Source of the DNA: Frankia umida
Lineage (GTDB): Bacteria; Actinomycetota; Actinomycetes; Frankiales; Frankiaceae
Assembly (NCBI RefSeq): GCF_023242945.1
Contig: NZ_JALKFT010000005.1
Location: forward strand, 1 to 64,000
Reading direction: 5' to 3'
DNA: 64,000 nucleotides
The notes under the pieces were generated by a model. It ran no database searches. It was not told the DNA's origin and saw only the letters and a list, made by a program, of their open reading frames with translations. Both the position numbers and the translations under genes were made by a program. The first letter of the stretch is position 1. Every line of letters begins with the position of its first letter. Positions 42,915 to 50,643 of the stretch are shown piece by piece.

Positions 42915-43628
42915 CTAGGGAAGGCCGCCGGGAGCCACTGTTCCGGTCTCGTAGGCGATGACGACAAGCTGAGCCCGATCCCGGGCGTGGAGCTTGGCCA
43001 ACAGGCGGCCGATGTGTGTCTTGACGGTGGCCACACCGACGAACAACGTCGCGGCGATCTCCGTGTTGGACTGTCCGGAGGCGACTTTCACGAGAACCTC
43101 CAGCTCGCGCTCGGTAAGCAGATCATGAAGGTTTGTTCGGGCCGCCACGGGCCGCGGCTGACGCACGAACTCGGCGATGAGCCGCCGGGTGAGGGCGGGT
43201 GTCAGCAGCGCGTCTCCGCGGGCCACGATTCTGATCGCGGCGAGGAGGTCCTCCGGCCGGGTGTCCTTGAGGATGAAGCCGCCGGCGCCTCCTCGCAGCG
43301 CTTCGAAGACATGCTCGTCCTGGTCGAAGGTCGTCACCACGAGAATGTGCGGGGTGGCGGTCTCGCTCCCGGACATGAGGACCCGGGTGGCCTCCAGGCC
43401 GTCCATGATGGGCATGCGGATGTCCATAAGCACGACGTCGGGCAGGAACTGCCTGGTCAGCCGCACGGTCTCCACACCGTTGCCGGCCTCGGCCACCACC
43501 GTGAGATCGGGTGCCGATGCGACCAGCGCCCGCAGACCGGCTCGGACGAGCGCCTCGTCGTCGGCGATCAGCACACGGATCCGGCTGCGCCGGCCCGGCG
43601 CGTCGTCGTGTTCGGCCCCGGTCATCAC
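42915..43628 (-). CDS. NarL/FixJ-family response regulator
   Basis: 237 aa (start ATG 43628 or the adjacent ATG 43625). Receiver: VLIADDEALVRAGLRALVAS, VVLMDIRMPIMDG (phospho-Asp), ILVVTTFDQDE, GFILKDTRPED (Lys). LuxR HTH: LLTERELEVLVKVASGQSNT ... GVATVKTHIGRLLAKLHARDR. It overlaps the histidine kinase gene and forms a two-component pair with it. Confidence 0.94.
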   Translation of the reverse strand: MMTGAEHDDAPGRRSRIRVLIADDEALVRAGLRALVASAPDLTVVAEAGNGVETVRLTRQFLPDVVLMDIRMPIMDGLEATRVLMSGSETATPHILVVTTFDQDEHVFEALRGGAGGFILKDTRPEDLLAAIRIVARGDALLTPALTRRLIAEFVRQPRPVAARTNLHDLLTERELEVLVKVASGQSNTEIAATLFVGVATVKTHIGRLLAKLHARDRAQLVVIAYETGTVAPGGLP

Positions 43629-44977
43629 ACCTGATCCGCCGCGTCGTCAGCTGGCTCTCGGGTAACCGGGTGATCCGCTGGAAAGCGGGCCACGACGGCG
43701 AATCCGCCTTCGTCTCGAGGCCCGGCGGTGAGCGTCCCGCCGAACAGCTCCGCCCGCTCCCGCATCCCGATCAGACCGAGCCCGCCGCCCTGGCTATGGG
43801 ATCTGTGGCCCTGGGGTTGGTGGACCCGGCCGTCGTCGACGACGCTGACGACCAGTTCCCGGGGTTCGTGGTGAACCTCGACCTGCGCGCGGGTCGCGCC
43901 AGAGTGCTTCACCACGTTGGTCAGCGCCTCCTGCACGATGCGATAGGCGGAGGTCTCCAGGACCGGAAGGTAGTCGCGAGCCTGGCCGCTGCCACGGTAG
44001 GAAACCCGCAGACCATCGTGACGCAGGCCGGTGACCATCGGTTCCAGGTCGCGCAGCGTCGGCCCCCCGTCCCGCTCGGCACCGCTGGACGGTCCCGAGG
44101 CCGGGTTCGCCTGGTTCGGGGCCGCCGGTCCGGTCCCGTGCCGCGTCTGGCGCAGGACGCGGCGCACCTCGTCGAGAGCTGACCGGCTGGTGGTCTCGAT
44201 CGCGATCAGCGCGTCCCGTGCCTGCTCCGGCTGCTCGTCGAGCAGCAGCCGGGCCACTCCCGAGCGGACGGCGATCATGCTCAGCGTGTGCGAGACGACG
44301 TCGTGCACGTCCCGGGACACCCGCAGCCGCTCCTCCGCCCGGATGCGGCGCTCCCGTTCGGCAGCCTCGCGTCGGCTCTCCCACGCGAGGCGACGCCGAT
44401 AGTCGCGCCGGACGCGCAGGGTGTCGCCGAGCAGCCAGGCAGGCGCGGCCATCAGGACCTGGACGACGTTCTGATCCTGATCGGGATGCAGCGGTATCGC
44501 GACGGCAGCGGCCACCGCCGTCGCGATCGCGGCCGCGGCGCACCAGAACAGCGAGCGGCGCCGCGGGCATCGATCGGCGACGACGAAGACGGCAAGGGCC
44601 AGCACGGGTCCGGCGTTGCTCACGAACGGCGTGAAACGCACCCCGAGCAGGCTCGCGGCACATTCGACCGCGGTGACGCCGACGAGTGCCGCGACCGGCC
44701 ATCGCCGACGTACAACCAGGGGCGTCACGGCCAGAGCGCCGAACAGCACGACGTGCGTCGTCGACCCGTAGGCGGCCGGGCCCGATCCGACGGCCACGCC
44801 CGCCGCGCCCGGCAGAGTGAACGCGGCGAACGAGACCGCGGCGAGCGCGACGTCCCATGCGTCGACCCGATCTCGCCGACTCGGCCACCCCGGCCACCCC
44901 GGCAGGCGGCGGCTGTACCCGGAGGTACCTGCCGGGTCCGCGGATCGCGGTGTGGGTACCGATGTCCCGTTCACCAT
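43625..44977 (-). CDS. NarL-type sensor histidine kinase
   Basis: 450 aa from ATG 44977. Four or five membrane segments in residues 40-185; HisKA_3 site RVSRDVHDVVSHTLSMIAVRSG (phospho-His in DVHD); N box IVQEALTNVVKHSGAT; G box GGGLGLIGMRERAELFGGTL. The next start upstream would antisense the membrane gene at 45144, so 44977 is preferred. Signal unknown. Confidence 0.92.
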   Translation of the reverse strand: MVNGTSVPTPRSADPAGTSGYSRRLPGWPGWPSRRDRVDAWDVALAAVSFAAFTLPGAAGVAVGSGPAAYGSTTHVVLFGALAVTPLVVRRRWPVAALVGVTAVECAASLLGVRFTPFVSNAGPVLALAVFVVADRCPRRRSLFWCAAAAIATAVAAAVAIPLHPDQDQNVVQVLMAAPAWLLGDTLRVRRDYRRRLAWESRREAAERERRIRAEERLRVSRDVHDVVSHTLSMIAVRSGVARLLLDEQPEQARDALIAIETTSRSALDEVRRVLRQTRHGTGPAAPNQANPASGPSSGAERDGGPTLRDLEPMVTGLRHDGLRVSYRGSGQARDYLPVLETSAYRIVQEALTNVVKHSGATRAQVEVHHEPRELVVSVVDDGRVHQPQGHRSHSQGGGLGLIGMRERAELFGGTLTAGPRDEGGFAVVARFPADHPVTREPADDAADQV

Positions 44978-45143
44978 GTGGGTGACGGTAGACGCGGGGC
45001 TCGGTCCTCGGCGTCGGTCCGGAGTCGGACCATCGTGGTCATCCCCGGGTCGGACGCGGCGGTCGACCCGGGTCCACGGGTGGAGCCGAAGTCGAGCCTG
45101 TGGCCGGACGACGGCGCGCGCTGTCCACTCGACAGTGAGAGCC

Positions 45144-45812
45144 ATGAAATTGGCTGCCATGAAATCGACCGGCAGGTTCTCGACGTCACCCGCCGGAACG
45201 GAGATCCGCACCGCCGCCCGGCAGGTGTCCGTACCGCTCGTGGGGTTGTGCGCGGTCTTCCTGGCCGCGGGCATTGTGACCGGTGGCGTGAGTTGTCTGC
45301 ACCGCTCGCCGGTTCGGGCAGAACACAGCCCGGGCACCGCCGCGTGGTGGCCGCACCTGGGCGTGTTCGTCCTGTGTGCGGCCTTTCTCGGCGGATCCTG
45401 GCTGCACCGCCGCCGAGTCCGTTCACTCGGCGGCAGGGGGCTGTTTCTGCTGGCGCCATGCGGCCGGCCGGCGGCTCGCCGCGTCCGCCGCACGATCTCC
45501 GCCGCGCGTCGCCGGCCGGCCGTGCTCGCCCGGCTCGTTGCCGCGGTGCTTCCGGCAGCTCTGCTGCTGTACCTCAACTGGCGCGTGGGTGAGCAGGTTC
45601 TCGGCGGCCTGGACCCGAACTTCACCGTCAACGCCTGGGGCGGTCCGACCTATCTGGGCGCCATGGCCTGCCATTATCTCGACGCGGTGGCGATGGCCAT
45701 CCCGGCGGTCCGGCTCCTCGACCGACTGCTGCTTCCCGGCGCCCCACCCCGATCCGCCCCGATCTGCCGCGACCGCTGCCTGACCAGCGATGCGACGGCC
45801 GCGGGGGCGTAA
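45144..45812 (+). CDS. Hypothetical membrane protein
   Basis: 222 aa from ATG 45144. Membrane segments: VSVPLVGLCAVFLAAGIVTGG, HLGVFVLCAAFLGGSWLH, LARLVAAVLPAALLLYLNW and AMACHYLDAVAMAIPAVRLL. Arg-rich loops. No family recognised. Divergent from the histidine kinase, so possibly part of the same response. Confidence 0.65.
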   Translation: MKLAAMKSTGRFSTSPAGTEIRTAARQVSVPLVGLCAVFLAAGIVTGGVSCLHRSPVRAEHSPGTAAWWPHLGVFVLCAAFLGGSWLHRRRVRSLGGRGLFLLAPCGRPAARRVRRTISAARRRPAVLARLVAAVLPAALLLYLNWRVGEQVLGGLDPNFTVNAWGGPTYLGAMACHYLDAVAMAIPAVRLLDRLLLPGAPPRSAPICRDRCLTSDATAAGA

Positions 45813-45834
45813 TACGTCGTGTTACGATGATGCT

Positions 45835-46146
45835 GTGCCCAACATTCGGTTCACGATCTCGACGGCCTCGGACGTCCAGGCCGCGATCAGGGCGCACGCC
45901 GAGGCGGCGGGCATGGACGTGTCCGCCTACATGATCGCGGCGGCCGTTGCGCAGATGGCGCGCGACGACGCCGCCGCGGCGACCTTCGCGGCGCTGGACG
46001 CACGTAACCGGACAGCCGCCGAGCAGAGCGCCGACGTCCCCGAGGCGGACCTGCCTTCGCTCGACGCCCTGACGGTGGACGAGCAGGCCCTCGTCCACCG
46101 GGTGCTGGGCAGCGCGCTCGGATCGGATGCCGCGGGCGTCGCGTGA
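45835..46146 (+). CDS. Antitoxin of toxin-antitoxin pair 2
   Basis: 103 aa from GTG 45835; TACGAT ends 6 nt before it, a leaderless -10. N-terminal IRFTISTASDVQAAIRAHAE, then AAGMDVSAYMIAAAVAQMAR, looks like a ribbon-helix-helix DNA-binding part, the rest is acidic. The stop overlaps the toxin GTG (46143). It resembles the layout of the antitoxin at 21292. Confidence 0.8.
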   Translation: MPNIRFTISTASDVQAAIRAHAEAAGMDVSAYMIAAAVAQMARDDAAAATFAALDARNRTAAEQSADVPEADLPSLDALTVDEQALVHRVLGSALGSDAAGVA

Positions 46147-46628
46147 TCGCCCGTACCGTCGTCTACGACGCCGGGATGCTTCTGGCACTTCTGCGGGGCA
46201 GCCCCGCGGCGCGGCTGCTCCACCATGGCCTACGCGCAGCGCCGCACCGGCCAGTCGTCATCGGCCCGGTCCTCGCCCAGACGTGGCGACCGGACCCGAA
46301 GACGGTCCATGCTTTCAGTCGGTATCTGACGGACTGCACCGTGCCGCAGACTCGGGAGGCCGCGCCACCCGTACGCGGCGCGGCGAGCGTCTCCGCTGGT
46401 TGCGTCGCCTGCGCCAGGACCTTCACCCTCGACTCGTACAAACGGGCCGGGGCCATGCTCGCCGACGCGAGGCTTCCCACGAAGAAGCGGCCGGACGTCA
46501 TCGACGCCCTGGTCGTCATCGCGGCCGCTCTGCACGGTCCGGCCCAGATCCTCACCAGCGACCCGGCGGACATAGCTGCCTACACCGCCACACTCGACCG
46601 CGCGGACATCGTCGTCGAGTCGATCTGA
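46143..46628 (+). CDS. PIN-domain toxin of pair 2
   Basis: 161 aa. PIN residues: TVVYDAGMLLALLRG (first Asp), VVIGPVLAQTWR, DVIDALVVIAAALHG (Asp pair) and ILTSDPADIAAY (last Asp). A middle stretch with RGAASVSAGCVACARTFTLD is longer than in typical VapC. Predicted RNase neutralised by the preceding product. Confidence 0.8.
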   Translation: MIARTVVYDAGMLLALLRGSPAARLLHHGLRAAPHRPVVIGPVLAQTWRPDPKTVHAFSRYLTDCTVPQTREAAPPVRGAASVSAGCVACARTFTLDSYKRAGAMLADARLPTKKRPDVIDALVVIAAALHGPAQILTSDPADIAAYTATLDRADIVVESI

Positions 46629-46645
46629 GTCGCCTCGTCACTCAT

Positions 46646-46759
46646 GCGACGGTCGCTCTGCTCGCCCGTCCGGGCGACCGCATCCTGACCAGCGACCCCG
46701 AGGACATCACCCGGCTCGTTCGGGCGGGTGATGTGCCAGCCGCGGTGGTGCGCTGCTGA
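46646..46759 (+). pseudogene. PIN toxin 3' fragment
   Basis: 37 codons, ATVALLARPGDRILTSDPED, then ITRLVRAGDVPAAVVRC and stop. Nearly identical to the end of the toxin at 21534-21917. It sits directly behind toxin 2, as if one TA pair had been swapped into the remains of another. Confidence 0.85.
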
Positions 46760-46785
46760 CGGTCCTGCTGGCGCTGAGCGAACTG

Positions 46786-47237
46786 AGGCGGCGTAGACGT
46801 CGTCTGAGGTGGTGTTGTTCGGCGAGGCTGATGGTGGCGGCGATGGCTCGTCGGTAGGTCTCGGCCGCGTCGGCTGTTCTGCCGGCCCGCTCGAGGAGGT
46901 GGGCGCGTACGGAGTCGATGCGGGGCAGGCCGGGATGGTCGGCTTCCAGCGTGTCGATCCGGGCGAGGGCGACCTCGACGCCGTCGACCATGGCCTGGGC
47001 GACGATGCTGTTGAGGGTGACCGTGGGGTTCTGGTGGCCGGTGACGATCCCAAGCAGCCGGTAGAGCGCGAGGATCTCGTCCCAGTCGGTGGCCGTGAGG
47101 TCGGGGGCTTCGGCATGCAGCGCCGCGATGCAGGCCTGGAGCAGGTAGGGGCTGGGTTCGGCACCCCGGGCGGTCTGTTCGACGAGTGTGATCCCTTCGC
47201 TGATCAGCTCCTGGTCCCACCGTGACCGATCCTGCTC
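46786..47237 (-). pseudogene. ECF sigma factor C-terminal fragment (452-bp exact repeat)
   Basis: Appears identical base for base to 54249-54700, the 3' part of the full sigma gene (offset 7463). It encodes the TPR-like C-terminal extension (LVEQTARGAEPSPYLLQACI ... AETYRRAIAATISLAEQHHL) without the sigma regions 2 and 4. No start is available. Identity of this extent implies a very recent duplication or ongoing gene conversion. Confidence 0.92.
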
Positions 47238-47347
47238 AAGGAACGAGGCTGGGCCGACGCGTGCGCTGGGCCTGATGCCGCGCGCCTGAGGTGGCGAGGG
47301 TCGCGGGCGCTCAGCGCAACCGCGGCGTGAGGTCGTCGTTCTTCGAG

Positions 47348-47380
47348 GGCCCGAAGGTGGCCCGAAGGAGGCCCGAAGGA
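47348..47380. repeat. Three tandem copies of an 11-bp unit
   Basis: GGCCCGAAGGT, GGCCCGAAGGA, GGCCCGAAGGA in direct succession in the gap between the sigma fragment and glycosylase fragment D (47238-47496). No gene seen in that gap. Likely a slippage minisatellite. Confidence 0.6.
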
Positions 47381-47496
47381 GGAACCGCGCGTCGTCGTCT
47401 TCACCACGGAGGGGCGAATGCTCGAACGGCTCGTGCCAGGAATTTCCCACGACCACCACGCCGGGCGCCCGGGGTGCGGTCGGCTACGGTGATGTC

Positions 47497-47640
47497 GTGG
47501 GACTGCACCTGAGTCAGATCGACGAGGCCGACGAACTGCTGACCAGCGACCCGTTGGAGCTGCTGATCGGGATGGTGCTGGACCAGCCAGTACCGGAACC
47601 ATGGAGTGGGGACGTCCGAGACCGGGGGACGACCGGGTGA
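47497..47640 (+). pseudogene. HhH-GPD glycosylase 5' fragment D
   Basis: GTG plus 29 codons of the glycosylase (VGLHLSQIDEADELLTSDPL, then ELLIGMVLDQ), cut after GGACCAG (47580-47586). The next bases CCAGTACCGGAACCATGGAG match the inverted end at 28637-28663. The frame runs on for 17 unrelated codons. From 47497 to about 47690 it parallels 57704-57888, including the 3' end of the Fic gene. Confidence 0.87.
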
Positions 47641-47644
47641 GTCT

Positions 47645-48433
47645 CTAGTCGCCGCCTGGCGGTATGACCCCGTCATCGGCGGCGAGCCGGCAGGATGTCA
47701 GAAATCCAAACATGCCCGTACCGTCCTTGTGTCGGAAGAAGTCCACCATCTCGGTGTTGAACTCGTGGCGGCGTGCGGCCGGGACACTGATGGCATCCAT
47801 CCCCTGGGACATGAGGTGACCATTCATCATGTAGCGGGCGGTGCGCTTGTTGCCGTCGTAGTAGAACTGCTGAAGCGAGCCGAAGAGAAAATAGGCGATC
47901 GCCTGCTCGAACTCGGCGTCGATCTCGGCGGACAGGAATTCCAGCCCCCGCGAGAGGACGCGACGCAGGTTCTCGCCGCCGCGCTCGGTAGCGGGTGGCA
48001 GGTAGCGACCATGCTGTCCGAGGCTGACGCCGGGGGTGAGAGTCTCCTTGCCCTCGCCGCGGAAGTGGCCCGACTCCAGTGCCTCGTCCCGGGCGAGCAG
48101 GAACTGGAGCCTGTCGGAGATCTCTTTGGAGAGCCGGAACTCGCCTGTCCTGACGAGCCGGGCGAGCTCGTTCGCCGCTTCGGCGAGGTTCAGGATCTGA
48201 CGTTCGTCGCTGATCTTCCGCCCGCCAACGGTGATCCCGTCCAGGAGTGTCTGGACTTCGGGGTAGGTGAACGGGTTGCCCTCGAGCACCGCCGCGTCCC
48301 ACACGTACTCCGGCAGTGACTGATGAAACCGCCAGACGGTGCGCTCGACGGAGAACCGTGGAATGTCCCGCCGTACAGCGGATCGGTCCCAGGCGAACCC
48401 CATCGCATCCAGCATCGCCTCGCTCGTTGCCAT
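47645..48433 (-). CDS. Fic-fold protein with degenerate catalytic motif
   Basis: 262 aa from ATG 48433 with GGAGG at 8-nt spacing. N-terminal Fic_N-like region with AAVLEGNPFTYPEVQTLLDG, the place of the inhibitory (S/T)xxxE(G/N) helix, here with Ala at the first position. The core motif, normally HxFxDGNxRxxR, reads QFYYDGNKRTAR: the catalytic His is Gln and the Phe is Tyr, while Asp, Gly, Asn and both Arg are kept. Fic enzymes AMPylate proteins; this one may bind nucleotide without transfer, or act differently. It abuts glycosylase fragment D tail to tail. Confidence 0.85.
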   Translation of the reverse strand: MATSEAMLDAMGFAWDRSAVRRDIPRFSVERTVWRFHQSLPEYVWDAAVLEGNPFTYPEVQTLLDGITVGGRKISDERQILNLAEAANELARLVRTGEFRLSKEISDRLQFLLARDEALESGHFRGEGKETLTPGVSLGQHGRYLPPATERGGENLRRVLSRGLEFLSAEIDAEFEQAIAYFLFGSLQQFYYDGNKRTARYMMNGHLMSQGMDAISVPAARRHEFNTEMVDFFRHKDGTGMFGFLTSCRLAADDGVIPPGGD

Positions 48434-48565
48434 GATCGCACCTCCTCGGGGCCGCGCGCGACCGCACGTGCCGCCGGCCGGGTCTGTGATCCAACGATAC
48501 GGGGACCGCAGCAGGCCAGGTCGGGGACGGTACCGGCAGAGTCGCGTGTTCGACCGACTTGTTGA

Positions 48566-49141
48566 TCAAGTGATGCGGGCGGGCTCCCCGCCCGGACTGG
48601 CTGCGCGTCGGCCACCGGGCACGCTCACGAGGTCGTGGCGCAGTGGCGTGGTCACGAAACGGGGGACCAAGGCGACGGTCTGGCCCAGCGCGACGAGTTG
48701 TAGCAGTTCGTTGGGGCTGCGTGCTTCGGGACCGGTGGATGGTCCTCGCTGCGGGTGCACGTTCTCGTCGTGAAGGTCGGCCATGCGCAGGCTCGTCCGC
48801 ACGGCGAACGGGGGCGTAGCTGGTAGCACAGCCATGAGGGGTTCGGTCAGCAGCGGCTCGGTGTCGAGCCCGCTCAGGTCATCGGCCAGGCTGTAGACCA
48901 GTGCGGCGTCGGCGCGGCCGTCGCGCAGCAGCCGACCCCGGTCCGTTTGAAAGATCACCCGCACTGGCAGCGAGCATGGCTCGCATTCGCAGGCGGCGAG
49001 GATCGCCGGGAGCAGGCCGGCGTCCCCACCCGCCTTCATCGCCAGGACCAGGTGCGGATCATCGGCGCCCGCCCGCCGGGTACGCCGGGCCGCGGCATCG
49101 ACCGCGTCCAGGGAGTGGCGCGCCTCGCGGGCCAGCAGCAC
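48566..49141 (-). pseudogene. LysR-type regulator, DNA-binding part missing
   Basis: 191 codons match the effector-binding domain of LysR regulators: LVLAMKAGGDAGLLPAILAA, RGRLLRDGRADAALVYS, LLTEPLMAVLPATPPFA, ELLQLVALGQTVALVPRF. The HTH is gone; the frame is cut near 49145, where sequence copied from the XRE gene begins. Residue LLAREARHSLDAVD is the linker helix. Confidence 0.8.
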
Positions 49142-49207
49142 CTGCCCTGCCGCATCCGGGCACCGTCAGTACGAGGCTGAGAGGCCGAGCGGTTCGGAGG
49201 GCTGTAC

Positions 49208-49500
49208 ATGGCACAGCAGGGACTGGCCAGCTTCCTGCGGCGCGAGGAGGTGCTGACCACCGGGCACGAGGCTTCGGCGAGATCGCCGTCGCGCGGCTGC
49301 GCGCCGCGGCGGATCGCTATCCGTACGACCCGGCGTTCGCGGCGTTGCTCGCGGACCTGCGAGTGGGCAGCGCGGAGTCCACCGCGATCCGGGACACCCA
49401 TCCGGTGCGTGCCCCCGGCCACCGGACCAGGACGATGTTCCACCCGCGGGCAGGCCCGCTACACGTCCACTGCGACGTGCTCGTCGTCCCGGCGGAACAG
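49208..49500 (+). pseudogene. XRE/MmyB regulator, deleted and frameshifted copy
   Basis: Starts ATGGCACAGCAGGGACTGGC like the gene at 41910, keeps about 14 codons, then jumps to the part encoding TTGHE..FGEIAVARLRAAAD and continues to HVHCDVLVVP in a shifted frame. Upstream similarity to 41847-41909 (CACCGTCAGTACGAGGCTGA) shows the promoter was copied too. It lacks the N-terminal duplication seen in the intact gene. Nothing else is seen to 49650. Confidence 0.82.
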
Positions 49501-49650
49501 GTACCAGCGAGCCCGGCGAATCCGCTCGACAGCTGTGAGGCAGCCGGTGCTTCTGCGTCCTGGCGGTCGGAGAAGCCGTGCATCATTGATTTGCCCCATG
49601 GCTGGGCTCAACGGCACGGCGGCCCGGTAGTTTCGGTTCTGGCGAGGTAC

Positions 49651-50529
49651 TCAGCCGTGCGTGGACAGCGGTGGGTGGGCAACGGCGATACTGCCGAGAA
49701 AGTTCAGCGCCTGCGCCGCGGGACTTCCCGCGGCTGCTGTGTAGACGACCATGAGGTGACGAGCGGGGCCAGGAACGCGGAAGGTCTGGTAGTCGAGGGA
49801 GACCTCGCCCACCGCGGGGTGGCGGAAACGTTTGCGGCCGTGCGTCTTCTCGTGCACGTGATGCCTGGCCCACAACGCGCGGAAGGTGTCGCTGCTCAGC
49901 GACAGTTCACCGATCAGGCGCACGAGCCGCGGGTCGTGGGGTTGGCGGCCGGCGGCCATACGAAGGATGCCGACCGTGGTGCGGGCGGCATCGTCCCAGT
50001 CGGGATGGACCTGCCTCGCGTCGGGGGCGAGGAAGATCTGGCGGGCCATGTTCCGCTCGTTCGGCGGCAGCCGGGGAAAGTCGGCGATCAGGGCCGCGGC
50101 CAGGTCGTTCCACGCCAGAACGTCACTCCGGTCGTTCATGATCACGGCAGGGGTGAGGACTGCTTCGACGACCTGCCGCAGGACGGCGGCACGCGGTGGC
50201 GCGCCCTGCTCGCAGGCATCGGCCGTCGGCACGGGGCGACGAGGCGGTCGGGCCAGGTCGTACAGATGAGTGCGTTCGGCGGGTCCCAGCCGCAGTGCCC
50301 TGCTGAGCGCGTCGAGGACCTCGTCGGAGGGGCGCCTGGCACGGCCCTGCTCGAGGCGTACGTAGTAGTCGGTGCTGAGGCCGACGAGCTCGGCGACCTC
50401 ATCGCGGCGCAGCCCCGGCACCCGGCGGGTGCCGGTCCCGGGCAGGCCGACGTCCGCCGGGGTCACCTGCCCCCGCCGGAGACGGAGATACTCCCCCAGG
50501 GAATCGGCGATCATGAAGGTTGCGGCCAT
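49651..50529 (-). CDS. XRE-family regulator with MmyB-like ligand domain
   Basis: 292 aa from ATG 50529 (ATG 50514 is possible; neither has a clear ribosome site). HTH: LGEYLRLRRGQVTPADVGLP, RRVPGLRRDEVAELVGLSTD, YYVRLEQGRARRPSDEVLDA. LBD: AVIMNDRSDVLAWNDLAAAL and LDYQTFRVPGPARHLMVVYT. Divergent from an MFS exporter 114 nt away, which it probably represses in the absence of ligand. Confidence 0.9.
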   Translation of the reverse strand: MAATFMIADSLGEYLRLRRGQVTPADVGLPGTGTRRVPGLRRDEVAELVGLSTDYYVRLEQGRARRPSDEVLDALSRALRLGPAERTHLYDLARPPRRPVPTADACEQGAPPRAAVLRQVVEAVLTPAVIMNDRSDVLAWNDLAAALIADFPRLPPNERNMARQIFLAPDARQVHPDWDDAARTTVGILRMAAGRQPHDPRLVRLIGELSLSSDTFRALWARHHVHEKTHGRKRFRHPAVGEVSLDYQTFRVPGPARHLMVVYTAAAGSPAAQALNFLGSIAVAHPPLSTHG

Positions 50530-50643
50530 GTACTCAATGATGTGGCCGGGACGACGGTCGCGGTGGCCGACAGGGTGGCCCCGGTAGTCCCAGGGAACGG
50601 CTGTCTCTTCAACGTCCCGCGGTGGCCGTAAAACGATCGGGAC

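Noticed and set aside
46707..47459. 250-codon minus-strand frame containing the sigma fragment, as a working gene
   Set aside because: Only the 452-bp copied part resembles a protein; the N-terminal part is unrelated and sigma regions 2 and 4 are missing.
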